A program made the position numbers and the translations under genes. A DNA stretch of 64,000 bases, from NCBI RefSeq assembly GCF_028583425.1, contig NC_072796.1, forward strand, positions 142,609,464-142,673,463. The letters are read 5' to 3'. The notes below the pieces were generated by a model. The model was not told where the DNA came from. It worked only from the letters and a program-made list of their open reading frames with translations, and searched no databases. Shown piece after piece: positions 1 through 14,400 of this stretch. Numbering within the stretch: the stretch's first letter is position 1; the number at the start of each line of letters is the position of its first letter. The stretch comes from Eublepharis macularius (Eukaryota; Chordata; Lepidosauria; Squamata; Eublepharidae).

Positions 1-1514
1 ATCCTCAAGGATTACCTCCCTTCTGGGGCATTGATGTATCGCCGAGCAAGGGTTGTTGTTAATTGTGAAAGTCTGCCACAAGCACGCAAATAAATCCTGG
101 CCGGATTATTGAGGAATGATCTCATTGCATAGACCAGCATTTTTCTTCAGAAAATAGCCCATGAAGTATTTCCTTCTCTAAACTATTTGGGTCTGCAACT
201 TCACTGTCAGGCAGTTGCAGACAGAGTAGTTAAGGCTGAAAAGTTTCAGGAGTCTGGATTGCCCAGGCCCCTTTATACTGATGTGTAGGAATTTAAAATA
301 CTCCTGACGAAGGGTGGCTTTTTGGAATTGAAAGTAGTTTTCTGGCTCAGTCTTGATTATTTTACACACTTCAGTCAGTGCTCAATGCTTCAAGACTTAC
401 AGATGCTACTGATGCTATTGTCAAAGGGGAGCCAAATGACAGTTCTGCAGTATTTGGAGCTGGCATTTGTACGTAGGTTGATGTCCTTGATTGCCTAATT
501 CTGTGTCTTTCCTCTTTGCTGAGGAATGGAGCACTCGAGGGCTGTGTGTCACTTCAAGGTGGGTCTGTCATTCTGTAGCAGTGGTACTGCACTGACGGAC
601 AGAGATGGCACCCAGCCTGTAAATTTTTCACAGAACTGTGATATCGCAATGGGCGATGGTGCAGATCCCGCAGCCTTGGTGCAACATGGAATGGTGATGC
701 TAGAATTCTGTGTGATAGAATGACTTCATAAAGGAACAGCTTTTCTTATATTGAAGAAAATTCGTAGCAGAAGGTGAGGTTTGTCCTTGGGATGAGGGTG
801 TTTGAGAGAAAAGGGGTTTCTAAATGTGCTTTTAAAAATTGTGCAGAACAGTCTTTGTACATTTTTAATTTGGCACTTGATATTGTTAGTTGGTACGTGT
901 TCCACCAAGAAAACTCATAAAATGGAGAGTTGAAATAACTCTCTTTTTAGCATGTGTTGTTTAACCTTTGTCACCAAAATGAAAGAAAGATCCAAACCAG
1001 CCCGCTTACTTTGACACTTCCTCTTCTCTCATGATGAAGCATTAAAACTGAGTGTTTTTCTTAAATGCTATCTTAGCAAGCTGTCTGTTCTTCTGAGTGC
1101 TCTAACAGTTGCTTCGACATAGTTTTAAAAGATCCCTGTTCTTTTTCTCCCTTTTCTGTCTGCATAACTTCTGAAAAAGAAAATGGGCTTTGGAGATATT
1201 TTTCTGAAATGATGCCATTGATCTGTCATACACCACTCTTAATTTTTGTTTTGTTTTTTTCAGACTCTAGTAAAAAGACAGTTAAGGACAATCATACACA
1301 TTACTAAATTGAAAGCATTTAAACTAGCATTGCTGATATACCTAGATAAGGTGGTTAGGAGAGTTGCTCAGTTAACTTGTACTATACTTATATAGTGATG
1401 AATATTGCATCATCATAAGTACATCATAATTTGGTTTGGTAACAGAGTTACAGATGCAATCTCCTTTCCAATCACTTGCTCTGATAGATAACCAATTGCA
1501 CCTGTTTAATAGTG

Positions 1515-1718
1515 CCTCTAGTGGGGTTTGATTCCCCACTCCTCCACTTGAAGCCAGCTGGGTGACCTTGGGCCAGTCACAGCTCTTCAGAGCTCTCTCA
1601 GCCCCACCCACCTCACAGGGCGATTGTTGTGGAGATAATAATAACATACTTTGTAAACCGCTCTGAGTGGATGTTAAGTTGTCCTGAAGGACGGTATATA
1701 AATTGAATGTTGTTATAG
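1515..1718 (+). repeat. tRNA-derived SINE (squamate type)
   Basis: Shows a B-box-like GTTTGATTCCCC, the phrase GGTGACCTTGGGCCAGTCAC and a 3' tail ending AAACCGCTCTGAGTG...GGTATATAAATTGAA. The same structure recurs at several places in the window on both strands. Confidence 0.75.
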
Positions 1719-1867
1719 TTTGGACAACAGAAAAACCCTTCCTCCCCATTATCTTCCAGTTAGCTTTTGGACAGATTTATAAGGCCATGTCATGTTGTGG
1801 TCACAGTGGCTTTGTCATTTGAACCCAGGACTCGCTAACCATGTGTACTTCCTCCTTTCCAATAGAA

Positions 1868-2617
1868 GGCAGCCCAAGATCAAAGTAAGGTCATAGTGGA
1901 GAGCTCAATGAAAGCGTCGACCCGGGAAGCTGCAGCAGTAAAAAAGGCAAACTCTGTGAGGAAGATTATTAAGAAAGGGATTGAAAATAAAACAGCTAAT
2001 ATTATAATGCCCCTGAATAGGTCTATGGTGCTGCCTCATTTGGAATACCGTGTGTTCTTCTGGACATCGTATCTCAAAAAGGACGTTGCAGAGCCGGAAA
2101 AAGTACAGAAGAGGAAAACCCAAGAAGATTAGGGCTTTTGGAGCACCTTTCCTTTGCTGAAAGGCTGAAGAGTCTGGGACTTTTCAGTTTAGAAAAGAGA
2201 AGACTAAAAGGAGACATGATAGAGGTTTATAAAATTATGTATGGGGTAGAGAGAGGGGGCAGAGAGAACTTTTTCTTCCTCTCCCAAAATAGTAGAACTC
2301 AAGGGCATCTAGTGATGTTGATGGGCGATAGATTCAGGATAGACAAAAGGAAAGGAGATGTGGGACTCACTGCCAGAGGATGTAGTGATCAAAGGGGATT
2401 AGATTCATGGAGGAGAGGTCTATCAGGGGCTACTGACGGTGGTGGCTAAAGGGAACCTCCCCATTCAGAGGCAGTAAACGTCTGAAACCCAGTGCCCGGA
2501 GGCAGCCTCAGGGGAAGGCCTTGGCCTCTGTATCCTGCTGTTTGCCCTCCGTGAGACAGGATGCTAGACTAGATGGACCACTGGTCTGATCCAGCAGGGC
2601 TCTTCTTATGTTCTGTG
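1868..2617 (+). mobile_element. CR1-type LINE, 5'-truncated 3' end
   Basis: Translated pieces match the end of the CR1 reverse-transcriptase ORF: AAVKKANSVRKIIKKGIENK, MVLPHLEYRVFFW and LKSLGLFSLEKRRLKGDMIE. The DNA ends with the familiar tail CTAGATGGACCACTGGTCTGATCCAGCAGGGCT followed by TTCTTATGTTCTG, given here in two parts. The piece is interrupted by a stop and frame changes and lacks the endonuclease and most of the polymerase, so it is a dead fragment. Confidence 0.85.
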
Positions 2618-3877
2618 AGTACTGTTTTCCATCCTATGCAGTTTACTTGAAAGTAATGGCCACTAAATCCAAAGGGGCCTACTCTGTTGTAAGTGTACAT
2701 AGGATTGCAGCTGGTAGAAAAGCCTGAAGGCACGTGGAACAGCTTTGCTACAGAAGCTAAGCAGGCCTCTGGTTCTTGGAGGTGGGGCAAGCCTGACCTT
2801 TCATGGACGGGGCAAAGTTCCCGGAGGGTTGATGCTCTGGAGGGCCACTGGCAGGCAGGAGCAATCTGGGCCAACTGCTGACATGCCCAGCCAAGCCTTT
2901 GCTGGCTGTCATCATGGCTGTGGCCTGGCTTTGAGCAAGCAGTCCCTGTGGGTGCTGCCAGCACGGCCGCGGTCTCTCGGCTAAGCTTCCTCAGGGCTGT
3001 GTGTGCATCCCAGTCCATTGCACAGGGTTTCAGTGTAATACATAAAGTGCCTCATGAATATGACCATCTTTACTCAGAAGCCTGGAAATGTGCGTGAGAC
3101 TGACTAGACCTGTCCTGCTTCAGCTCTCAGTGAGGGTAGGCAGGAGTGATGGAGAGTGCTAGTCTTCCACAACCTGCCACTGATAAAAATCCTACTCAGC
3201 CTCCTTTTATCTGTTGAGATTTTACTCACTTCTGCCCTGATGTTTTCCCCTCTGAAGCAAAAAGCGCAAAAGAAAATTGTATTGGGAAATGTCAATTCAT
3301 ATCTCAGCTCTACTGGGGATTGTTTGGGCAGCCTTGAGTCCTTGGCCTCAGTTCCCTGATATAATGGGCGTACAATCACAGGGCTGTTTGGAGGAGAACC
3401 AGCAAGCCGTGAATTAAAATTGATCTGCACAGCTAGTAGTGATTTCAAGTCCTGAAGGGGGAGGTATGGCAAAAATCCCAGAGGGCTTCAAATTTAGCTT
3501 CCAGGGGGCAATGAAAGAGAGCAGGCTGTTCCAAAAGCCACGGGCGCGGCTTGTTGTTGGCTCCCCTGTTGTTCTCTAGAAACTTAAAAATGGGACTGAC
3601 TCACCAGTGAAATCCTGGAACTCTGTCACCAGTCAAGGTGCATTTTGCATGTCCTGCTCTAGCCAGTTTCTTCTGGACATTGTTATACTTGAGCCAGAGA
3701 GTTAATATTTCAGTGTGAGATTTGGGTCCAGTAACAGGGTGGTTATCAAACTAATCACAGGATTATTATACCTTACATCCTCACTTTAAATACCCCTCCC
3801 GCCCTCCGCCTTGATGTTAAAGACTCCTACCATTTCCCACTCCTTGTATCTGATAATGGGAGCGCTGGTCCTGCCCC

Positions 3878-3955
3878 GGAATCTAGTTGGTCTTTAAGGT
3901 GCTACTGGGCCTGAATGTCTCTTATTGCAGACCAACACGGCTACCCACATGAAAG
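3878..3955 (+). repeat. Fragment of hairpin repeat family A
   Basis: Contains TTTAAGGTGCTACTGGGCCT and, further on, CAGACCAACACGGCTACCCA, the 3' half of the family seen complete at 19,625 and 22,809. Confidence 0.65.
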
Positions 3956-4820
3956 TGTTGAAGTGTGTCAGGCATGACTGGCGAACAAGAGCAGTGTCTG
4001 GGCGGATTTCCTTAGTGTGTTGTCCTTCATAGAGTTGTCCTCCTCCTTTACCAAGCAGTGCCGTGGGAGTTAGCCATAAGGCTCTTGAAAATTACCATCT
4101 GACAGTTAAATTCTGATCCCCCTCTCTGTCTCTCACTCTGCAGTTCGTCACATGGTTGGAAATAGAAGCCAAAGTCCACATTAATGATGCCTGGTAGTAA
4201 GTATGGCAAAACTATTAATACCTATATAAGCAGCTTGCAATGCTGAACTTACTATATTTTGTAAAAAGCTTTATGTGACTTATACTGTGACAGGCACGCT
4301 CATTTTTATTCCAGAATGTATTAATTTGACTTGATGCCAATGCAAAGACTTCCAGTAGTTATGGAATTATTAGCTGGCGGTAGATTTGAGACTTGAGTTG
4401 TTTATACGTGGCAAGAGAGTCTCTGCCTCTCCAATGCTAGCTTATAATGTGAGTACAGTGAATGATGCTTAGCATTAACAATATGGCTAATCCTCCTTGA
4501 ATGAAAAACCTCAGTGAGAGAGGTCAGGACTCCAAGTTCCCTGTTTAAATAAAAACCTGATGAAGAAAATGAATAGCTGCATGATTCATGCTGCCATTCA
4601 AACATATGCATAGTCTTTACATTATAATGAAATCTACACCAAAATTGGCAAACTGTTGTGATGTTTACTGTCTGAGGTGCTCCTGCAAAAGTAACCAACA
4701 CCAGTGGTTGAATATCCAAGTCTTTAGTCCTGATCTAAGTAGTTACATCTTTATTGTTAAAAAAATCAGTGTACAGCTAATACGAATGTATTCTTTGCTT
4801 ATTTTCTTATATGCCTGAGG

Positions 4821-4824
<4 letters not shown>

Positions 4825-4907
<83 letters not shown>
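4825..4907 (+). repeat. Compound microsatellite (TG)n(TC)n
   Basis: About 20 TG units pass directly into about 20 TC units. It creates long spurious open frames on both strands. Confidence 0.95.
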
Positions 4908-4908
<1 letters not shown>

Positions 4909-6082
4909 ATCTGCAATAAATCCTTTTCTTCATGTAAGAACATTGTTGAGTTTTGACCTGGAGTTATTCAGCAACTTTGACATAGAAATAAAAGGTTGCT
5001 GCTGCTTAAGAAAGAAAACAATATTTCAAATGAGCAGCATCCTTTTGTTCTATCCCTCCTTCGTGCAGTAGACTGATTTAGAAAGTGGATTGTTTCTTCA
5101 GAAAGGTGACTGAGATGCTTTGTCTGTTTGAATTCTCCATCCTTTTGAAGCTCTGCACCTTTTGTGTTTTGCACAACTTTTTTTGCGTGTGAGTGCTGTT
5201 ATCTGTCTTTCTAAATGCAACTCTTATATCTTGCCTGTCCTTGGCTAACAACTAAAGAAAGGAATCTCTTTTTCTAAGCATGTTTTTTTCAGGTGTGAGT
5301 GATGCATTCCATGTACTGAGTGCAGTAATTAGTTGTCATCAGCAATGGGGGGGGGGGAGCTGGGAGCGGAGGAGATCTCTCAAAGGAAAAAATAGCACCT
5401 TGACTTTGACTATAGCAGAGAAAGCATGCTTGGGAGTTTTTTGTCCTATGTGTTGCCAGACTAAGCACTGAAGGCCAAACTAGATGTGCAGGTTTTTAAA
5501 GAGCTGGGTCTGTAGAGCGCATGGAGAAGCAAAAGTGGGGGACATAACTACTACCCAACACTATTTTGGTGTGGGAAAATGGCTTGGGCAGGAAGGCAGA
5601 AGTCTTTCCTCCCTCTGTGATGGCATTGGGCTCTCCTTTATTTTTTTAACAGCTGCTGTGTGGCTGTAGGGAACCCAGACCGAACTGTTTAAAAACCTAC
5701 ACATCTTTTGTGTCCCTGAGTTACAAGGTGGCTTGCATGGATGTCATGAGCACTTCCCCTTCCTCTGAAATTGCTCCAAAAAGTATACCTCAAACTAAAA
5801 TCTGAAAATGCGTACAGTATAAACATTTAATAGCTGTTCAGTAGCAGTGGGGACCCCCCAAAGCAAGTGTGCTTTCAAGGCACATTTTTGCACTACTTCC
5901 TGAAAATGGAGCTGGGTGTATCTCCAGAGAGAGAGAGAGCCCCACAGCAGGACAGCAACCACTGAGAGAAGCCGAGTTCTGTGCCTTTACAGTTCTACTT
6001 GGAAGAAGAAAATGTGTAGAGCCCTGCCCCTGATCTCTGCTGGACTTTTGAGAACTTGCTGTTTCCAGCCATATGAGTTTCT

Positions 6083-6232
6083 CAAATTCCAGAATAAAAC
6101 AAAAGTCCAGCAACACCCTAAACACCGACACCATTTATTTCAACATGAGCGTTTGTGAGTCACAGCCCACTTCTCACAAAAGCTCATATTGAAATAAATG
6201 TTGTTAGTCTTTCAGGTGCTACTGGACTTGTG
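6083..6232 (+). repeat. Hairpin repeat family A, diverged copy
   Basis: The arms AAGTCCAGCAACACCC... and ...TTTCAGGTGCTACTGGACTT are inverted repeats around a short loop near 6,160. Flanking direct repeats are not evident. Confidence 0.7.
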
Positions 6233-7264
6233 TGTATCATAGCATCGCAGACAGGCTAAGTGACACAGGTGTCAGGTGTAATGGCCCAGCTGCTCTGCCT
6301 GTCTTCTTTTCAGTACTTGGCATTGTTCCTGGAACTGGATATGTTTTCCTTTAGAAAGTGCTTTGGGTTCTTTGGTATCAGTGCAGGGCTAGTTAAACAA
6401 GTGCTGGTGTTGATTGCTGGTGCATGAATTAGGCATTGCTAAGCTGGTGCTGGAAGGAGGCAGGAAGTTGACCAGGAATAACTAAAGAGAAGCTGGCAGG
6501 GACCAATATGAAGGAATACGTTCTGGTTCCAGCTGCAGAGCAAGACAAATCTTATGACTACAATCCTGAATGGGAACCGGGTCCATGTGTGTGTTTTGGT
6601 AGGTGGCCCTTATTTTGATGTGAGCAAGCTGCTTTCTCATGCTAGTCTGGGAAATAAGTGAATGCATAAACTCTTCTCTTAATAGCGTCATTCAGTGCAA
6701 TATTTTGAAAACCTATTGGATTACTCCTTTTTAAAATTAGTCTGTTTTAGTGAGAAGGCAAGAATATGTATCATAATCTCCTCTTTATACTGGCAGTTGT
6801 GTTGATTTAACTACAGCTAGAGATTTCATCTTTCTGCTTATTTCCTTAAAAAACCAGTTCCCTGGTTATGTTCTCCTCAGCTGCACTTAGGTGCTTGCTG
6901 TGTGGACCAGCTGCTGCCATGTACCATATTAGTATGTGTGTATCTGACTGGCTTGAGCCTTTGTGCCTCTTTGGCTGGTAGAATATAAGAGCTTTTTGAT
7001 TTGAGACAGCTTCTAATCAATGCTAATACACACTCTGCTAAAATCCAGGAAATTTGAATATTTGGAAGTAAACTCTGTAATCTGTACACTGTAGATTTTT
7101 ATATGCAAAGAAAAAAGGCAGAGGGATTATATATATATGGAAAAGCAAATGTTAATATTTCTGGAATTCTCTAGAGGGGACCCATGGACACCAGGGAAGA
7201 AGCTTGTCCCTGTGTCATTTTTAGGGCTGCTTATATTGGTGCAACATACACTAAATAGTAAAAG

Positions 7265-7463
7265 AGTCCAGTAGCACCTTTAAGACTAACTAACTTTATT
7301 GTAGCATAAGGTTTCAAGAAGCACAGTTCTCTTCGTCAGATCTGACAAAGAGAGCTGTGCTTCTCGAAAGCTTATGCTACAATAAAGTTGGTTAGTCTTA
7401 AAGGTGCTACTGGACTCTGCTATTTTGCAACTACAGACTAACACGGCTGATTCCGCTGGATCT
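7265..7463 (-). repeat. Hairpin repeat family A
   Basis: Two arms of about 75 bases (AGTCCAGTAGCACCTTTAAG...CACAGTTCTCTTCGTCAGA and its complement) flank a tiny loop. They are followed by the unique head, which reads AGATCCAG...CAGCCGTGTTAGTCTG on the minus strand. Confidence 0.8.
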
Positions 7464-8444
7464 ATGTGCGCTGAATGAATTCTGAGTCATCCATGGATGA
7501 AATTTTCCAGCCTGTGGTTCATTTGCATGGATTCTCTTCCCCGTTCGCTCCCGAAGGCTTTTGCCTCCTGAAAATTAAGAAATAATTCATAGTTTCAAGA
7601 ACTGGGAGATTCCAAGGTGTTGACATACTGATGTCTTTGAGCCACATAACCAGTTTTGCATGAAAATTCTCCCATATTCAAATTGAAATCTTCCCCGTTC
7701 GATTTTGTATGGATGTGAGTTTGGATTAATTGTCCAAATATTTCTCCAGGCTTGGTTTCCAAGGAAAGATTCTCTGGTTATGTGAAGTCGCATTTTTCTG
7801 CTGGTGAATGAGTATGTCTTGCATTTCGAGCTGGGTCCCAGGATTTTCAGCATGAATATAATATTTGGAATATCACATGTGGAACTCTCCCTTTATTCCT
7901 ATTTTTTGCCTTCCTGCCCCTTGACCTCTGATGCCTGCAGGTCTCCATGCTGATCAAAACAACCGTTGCATGGGTGCATTCTGAATGGGTGGGTGGGTAG
8001 GGAAACAGGTATTAAATGTGGAAGCACTTGCCCAGGTAGGTGCCCATGGGCATAAGTCTTCATGGTGATCTCCAAGCCAAGCAATAGGAGTCCCCTTGTG
8101 AAATACGTATATGTATTTGGATCTGAACCTGGCTTAAGCTTTCTTTCCTACTGAGTAGCAATCATATTGTGAAATATGAAACCTACAGCCAGGAGGGGAT
8201 CCTGGACTCCACTGTTCCTTGCTGTGACACTTGAGCTCGTGCGTCCAGTTACTGCTTCCTCTCCTGCACCCCCCTCCAAACCTGATGATATTCCCAAACT
8301 TTGCCACATATGTGAGACAGATATATCGATATGCAGTATTGCGTTTGCTGCTTTGCAAAATGTTGGTGTTTTAAATGGAGCTTCCTCTGTGGAGTAAAGT
8401 CTGTATTCCCAAGAGCTTGGTTCTCATAGCAGCTATTTTTGCAG

Positions 8445-11400
8445 GAGTCTGCTGCTGCTGTGCTGCCTTGCGCCCTCGTTACAAGCGCCTGGTGGACAAC
8501 ATATTCCCCGAAGATCCCAAAGTAAGCATCGTTGTGAATGCATCGTTGTGAGCCTGGGTACCTTGTGAAACATTTTGCCTATCACATTTATATTCTAACT
8601 TCCCACCAAGACATTCAGGGTGGCTTCTGTGGTGCTCTGGTCCTCGATTTTATCCTTTACAAAAAAACATAAAAGAAGTAGGGTGTGACTGACCCATGGT
8701 CACCCAGTGCCCTTTATGACTGGGCCGGGATTAGAACCAGGACCTCCCCAGGACTAGTCAAACTCTAATCAATACACCACTCTGTTTAATGTCCCACGCT
8801 GATGGGCAGGTGTCTCCCCTTGCAGTTCTTTCCCCAATGGATACTTGGAAGTTTTTATTTTAAAAAAAAACCTTCCTAGCATCCAGTGGGTTCTCAAAGC
8901 AGCTTGCAACAAAATAATTAGTGTAAAACAAATAACTTTAAAAGAGTTTGAAAGCCAAATCAACATGCAAATAAATCTTAATACCAATAGCCAAAGCAAG
9001 CATCAGTAAATTAAAATAATCATTCTCTCTGTGATGGTGGAAAGTGCACTCATAGGTGACTTATGGCAACCCCTGGTGGGGTTTTCATGGCAAGAGACTA
9101 ACAGAGGTGGCTTGCTATTGTCTGCCTGTGCAGCCCTGGTCTTCATTGGAGGTCTCCCATCCAATTACTAACCAAGGCCAACCCTGCTTAGCTTCTGAGA
9201 TGTGACAAGATCAGGCTCACCTGGGCTATCCAGGTCACAGCCTCTCTTTCTCTATACCTCCAAAATTCCATAGTCTGTTCTGTTCAAGGAGGGTTGTTAC
9301 AGACCTTTTAAATATCAGAAGGAAATCAGCCAGGCAAGAATTCCAGCTATAGGGAATGACAACAGAGAGGCCCTTTTTGTCTGTCTTTGCCTTTGTCAAT
9401 GGAGGTAGACAGAGCATACCTCTGGCAGCTGCTGTACCACTTAAGCACAGAAGCAGCCATGTCAGCCCTATAAAAAAGGGGTACACCCGAGTGAGTCTCC
9501 TCCTCTTACTGCTGCAATGACCCACCATTTTGTGAACTCCCTACTTCCATTTTTAAAATGGTCCTTGCATTCTGGAAGGTTGATTGTTTCACAAGATCAT
9601 GAATGCATGACCACATAAGTCGGGCACATGGCCTATCAAGACTAATATTGTTTTCTCTCAATGGCAGTGCTTGTTCGGGGGCTCAGGTTGAGTTCTTCCA
9701 CATCTCTTACAACCTGGACCTTTTCACTGGAGGTAGTGGGGACTGAACCTGGGATCTTCCGTGTTCAAATGCTCTGTCACTGAGTCATAGACTGTTGCTA
9801 GGCAGTGGAGTCCTGGAAACCAGCACTCCTTCTTTCTTAGGGGCTGTTGTTACCATTTTCTCCACCTGGAGCCAGATGTTGTTGGATATGGAGACTGTGT
9901 CATCATTTTCTAGACAGGAATGTCCAGAAAGAGAATGATTACATTAGTACCATGTCCAACTTCTGTATGGTTTGTTCTTTTTGCTGTAGATAGGATGGTA
10001 AATGATAATGTTTGATCATTGTCCTGAACTAAAAGGCCAAGCCACTTACAATTTTATACCATCCAAAGGCCTTTGTTTGTGGAGGAAGACCTTGAAAAAG
10101 AGGGCTGGGAAAACTGCAATAAGAGCCCTGATTTCTGCAATGAGATGTAAACATTGTTTTCTGGGATTCTCCTCCGCTTAGGATGGCCTTGTCAAAGCAG
10201 ATATGGAGAAGCTGACGTTCTATGCTGTCTCCGCCCCAGAGAAGCTTGATCGAATTGGTGCTTATTTAGCAGAGAAGCTGAGCAGGGATGTCATCAGGCA
10301 CCGCTATGGGTAAGGAGCAAATGCTTGGCTGCCCACTTCGAAATTTATTTCTTATTTTTACTCTTGCTGAGCTGGAGGTTTCTATTCTGGCTTGTGGTGG
10401 GAAGCCATTTGCCTGGGCCAAGCAGGAATTTCCCCAGACAGGGAGACTTTTAATTTGAAAACTAAATTTTAGGCTGTCAGCATGCCACAAATAGGCACAT
10501 GTGGGCAGACCAGCTAGCAAAAATGTTTGAGACTAGTAACACTTGTTGCCTATTTTCATGCCTGCTTTAATAAGGCTCATATTTTTGCCTGCTTTTAATT
10601 TGCTCTCAGATATGTTTTCATTGCCATGGAAGCTCTGGATCAGCTCCTAATGGCTTGCCATTCTCAAAGCATCAAGCCATTTGTAGAGAGCTTTCTTCAC
10701 ATGGTAGCCAAGCTGCTGGAATCCGGAGAGCCCAGATTGCAAGTCCTGGGGACCAATTCGGTGAGTGAATCCCCCTTGTGCCTCTCCATTAGGTCCTCTG
10801 GCGGCCTGCAATCTGTTTAATGCACTGTCAAGGGCTTCAGGAGAACAGCACAAAGCTTGGGGCAAAGAAGTAGGGCCGCCAGTCACAAACAGCACTCTGT
10901 GTGATCTAGTAGCAAAGCCCTGATGCTTTCGTTGCTGTGAGGAGACTTCGTACTCCACACCCTGGAGGCTTTCCAGTCACTTCTCCTTGATGAGGTAGAT
11001 GCCAGGCCTTACCACATGAGGGCACAGTCAAAAGAAAATTTTGGTACAGGAAAAAGAGATTCATGGTGTGAGATCTGCACCTTTCGATACAGCTAGCTTG
11101 GGCTTTGCCATTTTATTTTATGTTACAGCATTACACACCACATTTCTGCCTTTGTAAGGGACCACCAAGTCAGCTAACAAATTAAAACATACATAAACAC
11201 ATATTAAAAAACCCATTAAAACCAAGATAAGCACATCAATAAACACTTGAAACCAGAGCTAAAATGCATACAAAAACATAAAAACAACAATTAAAACACT
11301 GGGCAGGAAGGAGGGATCATTGAGGGAATGCCAAATGAAACAAAAAAGTCTTCTCCCACTGGCAGAAGATGGTAACGGAAGGGGACAGACACGTCTCCCA

Positions 11401-14400
11401 GGGGAGAGAGTTCGGTACCGTGACTGGGAAGGCTCTTTCCCATGTTGCCACCCACCTAATCTTAGAAGGCAGGACGCCCAAAGCCGGGCCCCGGAACTTG
11501 TCGGGTTTCCAAGATCTGGAGACCCTGACATCCTCACTCTCAGGGATGGCTCCTGCAGACATTGCCACAGGAGATGCCTGTCTGGGCAGATTTCTCCCTC
11601 TAGCCAGGAACAAGGTGGCAAGGCTGTGCCAGACACATCCCAAACTCCAGGAAGGTGAGTGGGCTTGCTAGCAGCTGGATAGAGGGGCTGTCTCCTGGAG
11701 CCCTGGCAGCCTGAACCTGCTTTGGGCTGGTTGCCTTGGTTACACATGGGAGATCTGAAAGCACCATAAGGCGATGGGGGAAGGACCTGCAAAGCCTGTG
11801 AAGGGCTATTTAAGGCCTCATCAAGCAAGGCAAAGGAAGTCTGCCCTGCTGGCTCCTTGGACCTGGCCACAGAGAGGGAAAAGAGGACCCAGACCAGGGT
11901 GCAAAAGAACTGACAAGGCAAGGAGGAGGGGGGCCCTAGTGCAGAAGGGCCTCCCCCAGTCCTAAGCCAGAGCCTGGAGGGCAGTGGTCAGGCAGGGTGT
12001 TGGGGGGCAAGACCAGCCTGCAGGCACGCTCTTGCTTGACGCTGGGACATCAAGAAGAGATTATCCTTCCACTGAAGAAAGGGGAGGAAGGAGGAACAGA
12101 GCATTGTAAATGGCTAGGGGAAATGGCTGGGGTCAACACTAAGGAATTTTACTAGCAGCTCCCCCCACCCACCCACCCACCCACCCACCCCCGGTTCTGC
12201 ATGGTATAAATAGAGCAGTTCTTTCAGGGTCATTTCATCCCCAATTGGAAAAAGTAGAATTTTGGCGTGTAGTATTAATTAATTAATTAATTATATTTTT
12301 GGCCCGCCTTCCCCACCAGCGGGCTCAGGGTGTAGTAATGCTACACAGACCAATCTTTCACTGACCCTGCTGCTTTCTCCCCCCACCCTTGCAGTTTGTC
12401 AAATTTGCAAACATTGAGGAGGACACGCCTTCTTATCACCGTCGCTATGACTTCTTTGTCTCCCGCTTCAGTGCCATGTGCCACTCCTGCCATGACGACC
12501 AGGAAATACAGAATGAGTAAGTGGCAGCACACATATATATGCTGGTGGGTGGGAGGGCGTGCACCTCCAAGGCTTCCTGCTCATGGAGGCTCTCTCTGCT
12601 GACCAAGCCAAGGGATCTCCACCTGCCAAGCATTCTCAGTCGCTTCAGTTGTGTGCCTTCTGAGGCTTGTGGGGGAAGCCACTAGTGAGCCTTGCCGTCG
12701 TCCTCAAACACCCACAAAAATACGAACCATCTTGTCTGTCTGCACTGTCCAGTGTTATTCCTTTGTGGGGCACTGACAGCCTGAAGGGAAATGGCTCTCT
12801 TCCCAGCTATAAAAGCTGTCCTGGCTGATCAGTAAAGGTGATTTTTACTTGCCAAAGGAAAGTGAACCTTTATGAGCTTGGTTTAAACTCCCTTTTACAC
12901 ACACCGTTTTCTCCCTCGCCTGCTTTTGAGAGACGCTTATTAAAAGCAGCCCGCTTAATAAGTGGGCCTCATATCAGACGACCAGAGCCTCAGCTGCTGT
13001 GGTAACCTCTCTGTGGCTTCACTGGCTCACTTAATCCTCCCCTTTGATATTCAGACATCTAAGCTTTTAAAAAAAATAGTGAAAGGAAGCATCTTTTTCT
13101 CCCTTTTAAAACGGTTGTTGCTGATCCTCTCAGGGACTGAAAGAGGGTCATGCAGGCGATGAGGTGTACTGAGCCCCAGTGGCTGGGGGTCTTGGCCGCA
13201 GAGGCTTTCCTACCACCTCCACATCCATAAGTAGTAAGCCCCTGAACCCCAGTACCTGGGAGGCAACGTCAGGGCTCTCTGTGCCGTTCGTTGCCCCTCC
13301 GAGACAACGGATAAGCCACTGAGCAGTTAGCGCAGTTGTCAGATCTGAAGCCTTCAGGATCAGTTCCTTACACAGACCATGGCTCTGGCCTATATGTTCA
13401 CCAGCCAGGAAGGGTCAGCTAATACCAGTTGTCCTGGAGGCCGCTGTTTCGAGTACTGGGACTTCTCTTGCCTGCAGTGAGAGAACGGAGGGGTCCTGGG
13501 TATGGATTCCACTGTAAAGAGGAATAATAGCCAAGTCCTGTGCCGTTGGTGTGAATGTGGCCAGAATGAAGGCTCCTTTTCTCCTTGCCATGGTGCCTTC
13601 AGCCATCACTGTTGTGTGCCTCTGCTTAGCGCTGCTGGCAACCAAGTCAAGAAGAACTCTTCCCCCCCATGACATGGTTGAAAAAGAAGTTCTTAAAATG
13701 TGTGAGAACAGGATAAAGGCGGGCTGTCTCCTGGCAGCTGACGCTGCTAGCCCTTCTGCCTGTGGGTAAAGTAAACCTTCAGGCCTTCTGCTGCTGTGTT
13801 CCTCCCTCTCTTGAAAATGTCACTGTCTTTTCTGCCAGGATCCGGATTGCTGGAATCAGGGGCATCCAGGGGGTGGTTCGCAAAACTGTGAACGACGAGC
13901 TCAGAGCCACCATATGGGAGCCTCAGCATATGGACAAGATTGTTCCCTCGCTGCTGTACAACATGCAGAAGACAGAAGATGCTGACAGGTACCTCCGTCT
14001 CTCTCATCCTTCTGACACAGCCTTGCCTTTGCCCTAGAAGCTAAGTGACAGTGACCATGGCAAGGAAGAGAGAGCGGGAAGCAAGTGGCTGTGTCTTCCC
14101 TTACAGCCTGGAAAGACGGGAGGGTGTCATGGTCCGGGTTCTGGGCCAAGCCTGCCGTCCTTTCAAAATGTGTTTGTTCGTTGCAGCCGGATCGGCCCAC
14201 CCTCCTCTCCGGCAGGAGGCGATAAAGAGGAGAGCCCTGCTGTGCTGGCCGAGAACTGCTTCAGAGAACTGCTGGCCCGTGCGACCTATGGGAACATGAA
14301 CAATGCTGTCAAACCAGTCTTTGCGTGAGTAGGACACCTCTCTTGCAATAGCTGTCCTGCATTTGGCCTGGGGCAGGGAATGCCTTCAGACTGAGCGGCG

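Larger units (their letters stand above)
1..8444 (+). other. EFR3A: EFR3A first intron (3' part)
   Basis: No exon of any recognised gene was found here. The stretch ends at the splice acceptor of the first EFR3A exon in view (AG at 8,443-8,444), so it is read as the 3' part of that gene's first intron. It holds a tRNA-derived SINE, a CR1-type LINE 3' end, a TG/TC microsatellite and several hairpin repeats, listed separately. The rest is AT-rich unique sequence. No CpG island or start exon was seen, so the promoter and the exon with the initiator methionine probably lie upstream of the window. Confidence 0.7.

Noticed and set aside
4811-5071. Open frames made of Val-Cys and Ser-Leu runs
   Set aside because: Translation of the TG/TC microsatellite; similar frames arise at the CA tracts at 55,284, 56,238 and 59,341.
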